A DNA stretch of 64,000 nt from Paramacrobiotus metropolitanus (Eukaryota; Tardigrada; Eutardigrada; Parachela; Macrobiotidae), in NCBI RefSeq assembly GCF_019649055.1, contig NW_026570420.1, positions 62,001-126,000 of the forward strand. The letters are read 5' to 3'. The notes below the pieces were generated by a model. It was not told the origin of the DNA, ran no database searches, and saw nothing but the letters and a program-made list of their open reading frames with translations. Positions 35,480 through 44,130 of the stretch are shown here, piece after piece. Position numbers and translations under genes: made by a program. The first letter of the stretch is position 1, and every line of letters starts with the position of its first letter.

Positions 35480-36433
35480 TTAACCTAATCCGAGCCGCGC
35501 GTCAATTGCACTGAGGGCCGCGGCATTCGTCTTGCCGCCGGTGGCCATGAACGTCCCCGTGGCTTCCGGCTGGATACGGGAGCGTTTCAGGACCGGGAAC
35601 ACTTTAACGATCAACTGCCGCAAACGGCGGCGATAATCTTTGTTCAAGACCAAGCAAATAATCTGCAAAAAGAAATTTGTAAACTACATTTAATGATATC
35701 ATGTTAAAGGGAGTTACAATTTGTGTAATGGGTACGATCCCCGATCAGGATAGCATAGAGGAAGTGTTTCTTTTGTAAACGCTGTTTTGTTCTGGTGCAT
35801 AGTTTGTACTCGTGCCATGATACTTATTAAAGGTTCCTTACCATTCAAATTAAAAATCAAAGCACAGTTAGTAAATTTAAATTTAACAAAAACATTAAGT
35901 TACGTTATATATAAATTAAACAACATCTAACAAAAACGTTAAGTAAAAAATTTAATCAAATATGTAAAAAAGTAATGAACATACCGGCACACTAGCGTAG
36001 CCTAATAACGCCACCGCCCGCAGCGTCAACTGCAGCACCGGGTCGGTTTGGAACGCCTTCCCGAACAGCGTGAACGCCATTTGCATCGGCACCATGCACG
36101 ACGTATAACACACATAACAAACAAAAACATCCGGACACTCCTGGCACGCCGACGCTGCAACTGATCCCCCGGTCCGGCGGCCTTGGTGGTCGTCGTGCTG
36201 CGCCGGGCCATCCACCAGCGCACCAGCAACACCGCGAAGATCACCGTAAACACGACGGTCAACACGCCCACCGGGAAAAAGACCCCCAGGAATACGGACA
36301 GGAATGAGGAGTACGTGTCGGTGTACTGCGCCACACAGGCGCCCCACGGGAGCGCGCTCTTCAGCTCCCCGCCCACGCGGTACAGCAGCAACACCGCCAT
36401 GATCACCGGGAGTAACCAGGGCAAAAATACCAT
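35480..36433 (-). pseudogene. Rhodopsin-type GPCR fragment (TM4-TM7 and tail), frameshifted
   Basis: The first exon (36433-35985) encodes FLPWLLPVIMAVLLLYRV (TM4), an extracellular loop with a cysteine (WGACVAQY), SVFLGVFFPVGVLTVVF onward (TM5), a basic third loop, and TM6. Near 36110, inside TM6, a one-base shift is needed to pass from RMFLFVMC to YTSCMVPMQMAF. The exon ends in TM7 at ASVP with donor GTATGT. The second exon (35662-35480), after TTTTTGCAG, continues IICLVLNKDYRRRLRQL and a tail to the stop. The TM7 motif is VPIIC where class A receptors have NPxxY. TM1-3 were not found upstream; a short N-glycosylation-rich frame at 36551-36500 might be an N-terminus. It is probably a dead gene, or it carries an assembly error. 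Confidence 0.6.
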
Positions 36434-36539
36434 GACGGTGAGTGGGAGCGGGCGGATTCATTGGGGAAGCTGTGCGGGAAGCAGATGGCCGGTGGACGAT
36501 CCAGGCCGGCAGTGGCGTGAGCGTGGCGTTGCTGGTCAA

Positions 36540-36715
36540 GTTGGACAACATCCTATCAATCTTTTGACCTCAGCGCACACGAGATCGACCGTATTGCCAA
36601 GCTACAAAGCGTGGGAAGATTTTATCGCAGTATTCAGAAAATGTGAGCTAAGCTGATGCTGTACCGAAGCTGCTCGGGTTAGACAACATGGTATCAATCT
36701 TTTGACCTCAGCACG
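36540..36715. repeat. Direct repeat of about 37 bp
   Basis: TATCAATCTTTTGACCTCAG with matching flanks occurs at about 36540-36576 and 36678-36714, with a spacing of 138 bp. Possibly a local duplication or element border. Confidence 0.8.
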
Positions 36716-36719
36716 GACG

Positions 36720-38700
36720 ACCTTTTGATAAAATCATAAATGCCCTTAAAGTTATGAAGCGCTATTTTTAAACATAATTTTGAAGAGATAGCAGAAGCCA
36801 CCGGCAGTCCGAGATTAAAAAAGATCCTTATCGTGCATAGAATGCACAAAATTCACGTGCATTTTTTTCTAGATCTTGCATAAATCCTGATCGCTGTAGC
36901 TTTCTTTGGCTTGCTTGACCGCCTTGACGTGCAAAAATGCCTATCCCCCTCACGAATCCAAGCTCCACCAATGGTGTTTTAATGTTATACAGTATGTACA
37001 TGCTTAATGTATTATGTTATACACGCATAATGTACTCGTAATACACGCTTAATGCCGTTTGTCTGAATTTTGACTGTTCTTCTACATTAAGGTTTGCTTG
37101 GTAATGCCCATGATTAACGCTGTTCAAGCGGTTTATAAAAAGCCATACCACTGACCTGCAAATTGGGTTTTCTTTATCGGTCCACAATGTCATCAATGTT
37201 AACATTTAGAGCTGTTTAAGCGATTGTGCAGGGGATGCGAGAAAATTTTCTAGGGAGAATTTTAAAGAGGGAGACTGTTGCCGTCGCTGTTTTATTAGTT
37301 AATTATGCAGATGCACGAGATTATATGGCCTTGGGCTTGAAGGTGATGTATCATCAATAAATCGAAATTCCAGCACTGAATAGGCCCGCAACAACACGGC
37401 AAGCAGCAATGGCATCATAGCGGTTAAATGCGGTGACGCAGTGTAACTTCCTAGTGATGCTTTACAACCTACCTACAAGAGTTTACTATCTATCTCCAAG
37501 AACCTGCTGTTGCATAGTCCAGCTTGAAGGCAAATCACAACGGGCTGTAAAATCTAAATACCTAAAATATTGCGAAGAGTGAATTTGTCATTCTCTGCGT
37601 TTTTACTGCCACAGACAGGATAAGGACAAAACAGATATCCTGATCATCGACGAAAGCGTATTTCCGGCGCTTAATTTCATTCTCCAACTGTGCCTCGCTC
37701 CCGGCTTTCTTCGAAATTAGCGAGTGCTGTTGTAGACTAGTCGCACCTTGTAGTCAAGTGCATGTCGACCTGTCTTAATAAAAAGGTATGTTGCCGCCCC
37801 TTCACCGTTTCTTGTGGGGTTCTGTGGCTACGCTGACCTTTTCAACCGACGTGCTTTGTGTTTCGAAAACCCTTGAAATTCACGAGAACTACTCGTGCGA
37901 AAACCTCCGTTATTGCGGGTACTGGCCGAACACGGTCGCTAGAATGTTGCAGTTCCTTACAGTAGAAAAAACAAGAAACAAACCCTCTATCCGATAAGGT
38001 AGCGTGAGATAAATGATTGTTCTTTGCTGCATAGCAATAATCATTTTGTAATTTAGAAGAGGATAATTTTAAATTTTTTGCTTCTAGAACAGCTTCCAAA
38101 CCCGCCTAATTTTTCAAAAACAGTCAGAAAAACGTTTAACCTTAGGATAAACTGCACCAGACTTAATTTCTTATGTTAAAAACATTGCTCTTTCGAATGA
38201 AACTAAGATGACATCCATCAGGCATTTGACGGATCCAGGACACCATATGAAATATAACCGCCATTTTGATCAGCCACCCGGCATATCTGTAACTCAGTCT
38301 GGGAAAACCTTCTGCCGTTCACAGACGCGCGTGTGTAACCGACCAAAACATCCGGACGACCAAGAGGTCAGGCGGACGTTTTGGTCGTAAAACCGACCAA
38401 ACCGACTGGGGGCCAAAAAAACGTCCGCCGTAAATTAGGCTCACCCAGTTTTTAATGCGATTCCGAGCCGGACACTTTAGTCGAAGCTCTATTTCAGCCC
38501 GGACACTTTCTACGCAGCCACGCCACTTGAATTATAGGTGATCTAGGTGTTAAAGGTCACCAAAACATAAGTTGCAGTAGTAGTCAGAGTTTGAACAGTC
38601 AGACGGACAGTCAGTCAATCGGAGTAAAGAATTAGAGCGTAGGCGGTAAAATACCATAAAAAGCATAACAAAATAAGAACGGAATCCGTCCGGCGACCAC
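36720..38700. other. Intergenic, no gene recognised
   Basis: A near-palindrome (CGACCAAAACATCCG at 38340 against CGGACGTTTTGGTCG at 38373) and a direct CCGGACACTTT repeat at about 38471/38502 are present. There is no supported coding region. Confidence 0.4.
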
Positions 38701-38711
38701 AATCCCAAGGG

Positions 38712-39680
38712 CTAATGCAGATGCAGTGGCTGCGCAAATTCAACGTATGCTTCCTGCATAAACCACTTGCGGTGGCGGACGTCAGTGCGCAGCCAGCAGT
38801 CGACCCTTGCCCTCCGGGGTGCGGCCTCCTCGCGCATGCTGATGGTCAGCGTGCTGGCGCAGAAGGGATCGACAGCGCCGGGCGCCGACACGTTGAAGGT
38901 GACGGAGCCGTTGCGGAGACCAGGGATGTCCCAATCGAGCAGCAGAGAATATGGCGCTGCCACGAAGTAGTCGTCGTACTTCCAGATGAAGTGCGACGCC
39001 GGCTGCGTCTGGTTGCAGTCGAAGCGGCCGCTGCACGTCATGGAGAAACTTCCGTTCAGCGCGGACACGCTGCGCATCGGCGGGATAAAGATATCCTGCG
39101 CGCGCACCTTGGGCGGCTGCAGTTGCAGGTGGTAGGTGCGCAGGCGGCAAAGGTCACGGCCGTCGGGTTCGCAGGGGCGGAAACACTCCACCGGCCCGAC
39201 TGAAGCGCGCTGGACATTGCGGATGTGGAGGTGGCTGATGTTGAAGAAGGTGAACAGCACGTAGGAGTGACCTTCGGGGGAACGCGACAGGACTTTGCCG
39301 TGGATGGTGGCGTTGTGGTGGCGCCAGACGATGCGCTGCGCCGCTTCCGGCGAGGGCGCGTCACAGAAAAACACCTCCTCGCCTCCCAACGGGACACTGA
39401 TGGTGTCGGGCACCGGCGGAGGCGTCGGCACGGCGTCCTCCAGGGCCGACAGATTGATGACGCGGTCAGTCCAGTGGCTTCGGCCTTCTGTGCCGCTTTT
39501 ACTGCTCGCGAACGCAGTACTGGAAAGCGGAGATGCCAATACTGTATAGTGCGTGGTAACCAGTATCGGCAAGGGCTTACCCGGGTTCGGACCGCCGAAA
39601 GGACAAGCGTCCACACCGCATCCCGCTACACTCACCAGCACTGCCAGCAAGAGAATACCGTAGCGCAGGCGGTGCGTCAT
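38712..39680 (-). CDS. Secreted two-Ig-domain protein, paralogue 2 (intact)
   Basis: A single open frame of 322 aa. The start at 39680 is chosen at MTHRLRYGILLLAVLVSVAG, a clean signal peptide; an upstream in-frame ATG (39776) would bury it. The mature protein opens with CPFGGPNPGKP, then a Ser/Pro linker. Ig domain 1 has Cys106, Trp119 and Cys166; Ig domain 2 has Cys216, Trp233 and Cys295. Several N-glycosylation sites (NAT, NIS, NGS, NQT, NVS) and extra cysteine pairs support secretion. There is no membrane segment or GPI signal, so the product is soluble. It is GC-rich against AT-rich flanks. A TATATAG-like element lies about 185 nt upstream. The family is not one I can name; proximity to the receptor and shared Ig architecture suggest an extracellular binding role, which is inference. 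Confidence 0.88.
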   Translation of the reverse strand: MTHRLRYGILLLAVLVSVAGCGVDACPFGGPNPGKPLPILVTTHYTVLASPLSSTAFASSKSGTEGRSHWTDRVINLSALEDAVPTPPPVPDTISVPLGGEEVFFCDAPSPEAAQRIVWRHHNATIHGKVLSRSPEGHSYVLFTFFNISHLHIRNVQRASVGPVECFRPCEPDGRDLCRLRTYHLQLQPPKVRAQDIFIPPMRSVSALNGSFSMTCSGRFDCNQTQPASHFIWKYDDYFVAAPYSLLLDWDIPGLRNGSVTFNVSAPGAVDPFCASTLTISMREEAAPRRARVDCWLRTDVRHRKWFMQEAYVEFAQPLHLH

Positions 39681-39989
39681 CGTTCGGCCGGATAGTTTCC
39701 CGTTGCTGCCTTCGTGCTGCAGCAGCGCTATACGTATGGTTAGACCGGCCAAGCCGACCAGCAGTGCGTCCTGCAAGAATAGTTAATTAAAGGCAAGGCT
39801 GTGCTGTACGGTCAATTTTGTCGATTAGCGCGGGCAATCATTTACAGACTCGGTACAGAGAATCTATATAAGAGCTGATCGACCGCGGCGCACCGAGCTC
39901 TTTGAACAACTGAAACGCTGAAAAATAATATCTGTCTGTTTCGTTTAGTAATTATTAAGGAAAAAACTATTCTAAGGTATTTGACCAGT

Positions 39990-40935
39990 ACACATGTCAA
40001 ATTATCGAAAACCGTGACCGCCGAGAACCACTTGGAATGTCACTTGCTGTGGTCACCGGAGAGCATTAATTCAACAGAAACAGCCGTATACCTTACCATT
40101 AATGTTCTCATGAATGCTGCTTTCCCCAAAAACTTGACAAAAACCCAAACAAATTTATTCCAAACGCAAATATAGCAGGATATTATACTAGATGGATAAG
40201 GTATCTTAAATCCACAAATGACGAAGATCCACGAGAGAGTTCTTGCAGTAACAGTCAGCAGACATGACATACACATACATGCCTTTGTAGCAGTTTAATC
40301 ATTATTTATTTCTGAAATAGCTGAGAGGCGGCACCATTCAGTCAACATTCAAGGCGGCTGGCATTGCGATCTTGTGGACAGGTATTACCTATGGTAATCT
40401 GCCGCCAGCACATTTTTCTAATGAATTTCTCAGTCTCCGCCTTCCCACTTTGATAAGGAGAAACCCGTCTCGTATCGGCACTCCTCTCTCTTACAGCGCA
40501 AACCATGAAAGAAACGGCGCAGTCCATGTGATTCTTCAGGCAATCAAAAACTGTTCGTGACCAGATGTCAAAATGTGCAACTTGTTAGTAAAACAAACTA
40601 CTGTATGAACTATTCCTTATAAAACATGAATTATGTATGTACGGTATTATGTGTACATAGTCGCCAGCGGCGGCAGCGTGGTGGAAAGCTAACTGAAAAG
40701 TAGGGTGCGCTGCGCGAGCACGACTGTAGGAGAGGTGGGACAATAAAGCCAGAGAGTAGTCAGCATACGTCAGAAGATCGCAAAGCTTTGCAGACTAATT
40801 CTGCTTGTCGCAGTTCGCTCATTACCCAGAAGTAAGTTAAGAAAATTACGACAACTTCAAAATACAATAGGATGGACGGCTGCTATGATATTTCCAAAAC
40901 CTGAAGGGTTAAGAATTATAACAAACAAAATTAGA
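39990..40935. repeat. Segmental duplication block S1, inverted copy (non-coding part)
   Basis: It is the reverse complement of 2636-3192 joined to 5924-6320. It is uninterrupted where the other copy carries the 2.7-kb insertion (near 40370), so it preserves the empty site. Together with the gene at 38712-39680 it forms an inverted duplicate of about 2.2 kb. Confidence 0.85.
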
Positions 40936-41044
40936 TATGGCACGGCTTGTTTTCGCACGTAATGCGCTTATTTTTTTGTTACCGTAACTACACGAGACTC
41001 AATGCAACCTAACGCAACCCCACACAATCTAACGCAACTCAAGA

Positions 41045-43129
41045 TTAACATAGTTTAACATTAACTATGTTGTTTCGAGTTTGGACCTCTGCTTCGATCG
41101 GTATGACCAAGCGGTGTGGTCGTCTCAGCGATTTAAAGTGGATTGGCCGTCCCGGGTCCATAGTCCGATAGGACCGGACCTTAATCCAGCAAGTTGAATA
41201 AGCTGGTAAGGTGTACCGCTGATGAACGAAGACAACTTCTCTCTCTTCTTTAAGGCCGTCAGTTGGACGTTCGGTCCGCAGTTTGCGGATTACCGGTGCT
41301 TCGGCTCGAAGTTGGAGAATTTCTGTATCCTCTTCGTCATCACTTGACTCCTCCGATGATTGGTTATCAGAGTCCGTGTCCGGTGAGTCACTAGAGCTTT
41401 GGACGTCCGAATCGGTAGACTCGGGTTTGTCGTTTTGCTCGGGTTTTGGCTTGCCATTGTCCTCGTTAGAGGTTGGCGCACCGCCGGCCACTGTTGGTGC
41501 CGGTTTGGTCACGAGATCCATTTCTTGGATCTCTGGCGCTCCGGTTGCGATTCCCTGTTTTTCAGGTTCGTCCGGTTCCGCCATAGTTGTTGGACGGTCC
41601 CCATTGGGGAGTGGCGAGGCTGGTCGGCCTTTTGCCCAACGTTGAGTCGAACGGGTTTGTATGGCCCGTATTACCGCTTCAACGCCGTCTCCACATAGAG
41701 GACAAGTCAATTGGACTTCCTCTGATGAAGGGTCCTGCTCATTCTGGCCGGTTTCCCTTCGATGGCCTCCCTGTTCTGGGTGTGGGCCATCATTAAAGCG
41801 CACTTTTGTCGCTATATGTGGTGCAGCTTCCAGCAATGGTTCCGGTATGGTCCTGACGTTAGTCAGGCTCAGGTCGTACTTTGGCCATATGCTGACGCTT
41901 AAGCCAGGATGTTGGGCCACTTGTTTTCGAAGCGTTATTACGTCATCGAAAAGATCCGTGCACATCTTTTGGAGTGCTTTCGGCATTTCCATGTGGTACT
42001 CCCTGTATTCCCACACGAGGGCTAGACGTTCGTCCTCCCATAAAGCTCCTTCTTGGACCAGGTCGTCCAGTTCTTGGGCGAATGGTCCGTATTGGTCTGC
42101 TATCTGCGCCCACGTTAGTGGTACACCTTTTTCTTCAAGCCAGCCCTCTTCTAGGGCAAGGATCCGGCCAGCGCGGTATTCGAGGAAATTTCTAACCCCA
42201 GTAAACCAAGTTTTGTAGCGCTGGACCAGTTTCTCCTTAATTTCTCTGTCAGGCACCGGCCGTTGGCCCGGTGCCTCTGGTATCGGGATAGTCTTTACTA
42301 TCCCGTGATTTGGCTTAAGTATGCCTGCACGGAATTGGGTCATATAACGCTCGATTGCGTTGTGGACGCGCAGCTCCCATATGAGGCTTTCAGTGGTGTC
42401 CAGGCATTCCCAACAGGTAGAAGGAGAACTTTTCGGGTGATCAAGCCGATTAACTCTCACTTCATCATCGGGTCCCGGTGCCTCTGGTAATTGGATAGAC
42501 TTTACCGCGTCCCAAACGATTTCTTTGTTTGGCTTAAGGATGAAGGTGAACTTGGAGTGGAGATAGTCACAGCCAAGTAATACGTGCACGTCCGTTAACG
42601 TCGGTTGGACGAAGAACGTGTGGTGGCTTTTGTATCCCTGCAGTGTCACCGGTACGGTGCAGCAGTGGGAGACCACAAAGGCGGTTTGTCCGCCAACACC
42701 AAGGATTTTGGCGTTCCGTCCTAATGGCTCTGTTTTGATACCATTGGCGGTGCAGAATTGCTGGCTGATGAGGGATGTCTCCGCTCCAGTGTCCAGCATG
42801 GCGAGCGTGTGGACTGGTCCAATTTGGACTTTGTGTGTCCATGCTCTGACGGTCTTCGGTTTGCGATTTTCGTCGAGGCCAACTGTCACTTCCCGCATCA
42901 CCGGTACTATGGGGATTAGCGACACTGGTCCTGGATCGTCAGGAGCGTAGTGAGGTGAAGGTGGCTCCTGTTGGACAGACTCTTCCTGTGGTGGTGCGTC
43001 AGGAGCGTAGTGAGGTGAAGGTGGCTCCTGTTGGACAGACTCTTCCTGTGGTGGTGTTTCCACAACCCGTAGGGTCGAAAACATGCTTTTGGTGTTAAGG
43101 AAGGTCCGTGAGCTGTTTATGGTTCGCAC
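41045..43129 (-). CDS. Retroelement aspartic-protease polyprotein ORF (694 aa)
   Basis: Retropepsin domain at about residues 97-180: catalytic LAMLDTGAETSLIS (Asp113-Thr-Gly-Ala), then ILGVGGQTAF and the closing VHVLLGCDYLHSKF, which matches the I-L-G-x-D-F/Y-L motif. Ahead of it is an exact tandem duplication of 20 residues (PPQEESVQQEPPSPHYAPD). Behind it are linkers with repeated PEAPG, a helical region, CPLCGDGVE, a Ser/Asp/Glu-rich stretch (about 560-610) and a C-terminal beta-type segment RYTLPAYSTCWIKVRSYR. The protease would cut the Gag polyprotein. The ORF is open throughout, suggesting fairly recent activity, but no polymerase follows. The true N-terminus may lie upstream by readthrough or frameshift. 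Confidence 0.85.
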   Translation of the reverse strand: MRTINSSRTFLNTKSMFSTLRVVETPPQEESVQQEPPSPHYAPDAPPQEESVQQEPPSPHYAPDDPGPVSLIPIVPVMREVTVGLDENRKPKTVRAWTHKVQIGPVHTLAMLDTGAETSLISQQFCTANGIKTEPLGRNAKILGVGGQTAFVVSHCCTVPVTLQGYKSHHTFFVQPTLTDVHVLLGCDYLHSKFTFILKPNKEIVWDAVKSIQLPEAPGPDDEVRVNRLDHPKSSPSTCWECLDTTESLIWELRVHNAIERYMTQFRAGILKPNHGIVKTIPIPEAPGQRPVPDREIKEKLVQRYKTWFTGVRNFLEYRAGRILALEEGWLEEKGVPLTWAQIADQYGPFAQELDDLVQEGALWEDERLALVWEYREYHMEMPKALQKMCTDLFDDVITLRKQVAQHPGLSVSIWPKYDLSLTNVRTIPEPLLEAAPHIATKVRFNDGPHPEQGGHRRETGQNEQDPSSEEVQLTCPLCGDGVEAVIRAIQTRSTQRWAKGRPASPLPNGDRPTTMAEPDEPEKQGIATGAPEIQEMDLVTKPAPTVAGGAPTSNEDNGKPKPEQNDKPESTDSDVQSSSDSPDTDSDNQSSEESSDDEEDTEILQLRAEAPVIRKLRTERPTDGLKEEREVVFVHQRYTLPAYSTCWIKVRSYRTMDPGRPIHFKSLRRPHRLVIPIEAEVQTRNNIVNVKLC
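42937..43056 (-). repeat. Exact 60-bp tandem duplication in the protease ORF
   Basis: 42937-42996 and 42997-43056 are identical and in frame, adding 20 residues of the Pro/Glu-rich leader before the protease. Confidence 0.97.
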
Positions 43130-43297
43130 CGTTGGTGTGGTGCCGAGGGGTTGTCCACCGATCTGGGGCCAGCAGGTACGGGGACTTGACGCCTCAAGAG
43201 GTTCGGTTGTCCAATCTTTTAGGGATCCGACCTCGCTGTCCGTATCTTGTACGGACCATCCGTCCGGTGCACTGTCGGAGGATGTGTCTGACGCCGA

Positions 43298-43707
43298 TTA
43301 TGGATACGTCATGTTCGTGGTGCGACGTCTCGCTTTGCCACGTGTTCGGTTGGCCTTTGGGTTGGTTGAGGCTCCGAGTTTTGGGGATCGGTTGGCCTTG
43401 GGGTTAGTTGAGGCTCCGAAAATCGACTTGGTCGCCTGCAGTGCGACTGTCGGCCTGGCATCACTTTTAGAGCCAGGTGGCTTAAGCGCTGGTTTGGCGC
43501 AAAGCCTGGATCCGCTGGTAGGCTGTTGAGCCATATGGGTTAGTTTGGGATCCATGTGGGTTAGTAACTGCACAGGGGTTATGTCCGGCGGTTTAGGTAC
43601 CGGTCTTAGGTCAGGTGAGTTGCCGATACTCCCCGACCTGAGGCGTTTCCCGCGGTTGGGCTGGCCCGGCTAGGGCCGCCGCCGCCGTTGCCATTTGGCT
43701 GCACCAG
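43298..43707 (-). pseudogene. Interrupted Gag-protease linker
   Basis: After the zinc-knuckle ORF, a TAG (near 43708) is followed in the same frame by a Gly-rich continuation to a TAA near 43611. Another frame (43573-43298) has a tandem GASTNPKANR repeat. No single frame links to the protease ORF, so expression would require frameshift or readthrough, or the element is damaged. Confidence 0.5.
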
Positions 43708-44130
43708 CTAGTCCGGTATGGGTGGTAGCGCTGGCCTCTCATTGGCTGGCGTCTGGTATCCCTGCTTTGGACCATTCTGGCGATTTCCGCCACCGGGCCC
43801 ACTTCCTGAGCCGGTGGACTGCCTTCGGCTGCCTATCCCCCCATTAACACGTGGTGGTCTGGGTTGTTTGGGTGGCACTAAGCCGAAGCGGTTAGGGTTG
43901 GCTGACCCGGTAGGGTAGCCTTTTTGATAGCGATTTCGCCAATCCAAATACCATTTCCGGTTTGGATTTTCGCCATATGGCCTGTTTGCATAGCCACAGC
44001 CGTCAGTTGCGTGGTTTCCCCACAGGCAGTGGTTACAGGTGATGATCCCGTCTTTGGCCCATCGCTCGAACATGCGCTCGACTCGGTCGATGTACATATC
44101 CTCTTGTCTGCGGGCCTCTTCGGGGCTCAG
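43708..44130 (-). CDS. Zinc-knuckle (nucleocapsid-like) ORF in the -1 frame of Gag
   Basis: Reading -1 relative to the Gag stop at 44127, the sequence is LSPEEARRQEDMYIDRVERM and then CNHCLWGNHATDGC, a C-x2-C-x4-H-x4-C knuckle followed by GENPNRKWYLDW and a Gly/Pro-rich tail. The related element at 30.2-30.6 kb encodes the same part in frame with the Gly-rich end of Gag. The break here is therefore either a programmed -1 shift, as at many retroviral gag-pro junctions, or a single indel. No obvious X-XXY-YYZ heptamer was seen in the overlap, which favours an indel. Confidence 0.7.
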   Translation of the reverse strand: MSPEEARRQEDMYIDRVERMFERWAKDGIITCNHCLWGNHATDGCGYANRPYGENPNRKWYLDWRNRYQKGYPTGSANPNRFGLVPPKQPRPPRVNGGIGSRRQSTGSGSGPGGGNRQNGPKQGYQTPANERPALPPIPD

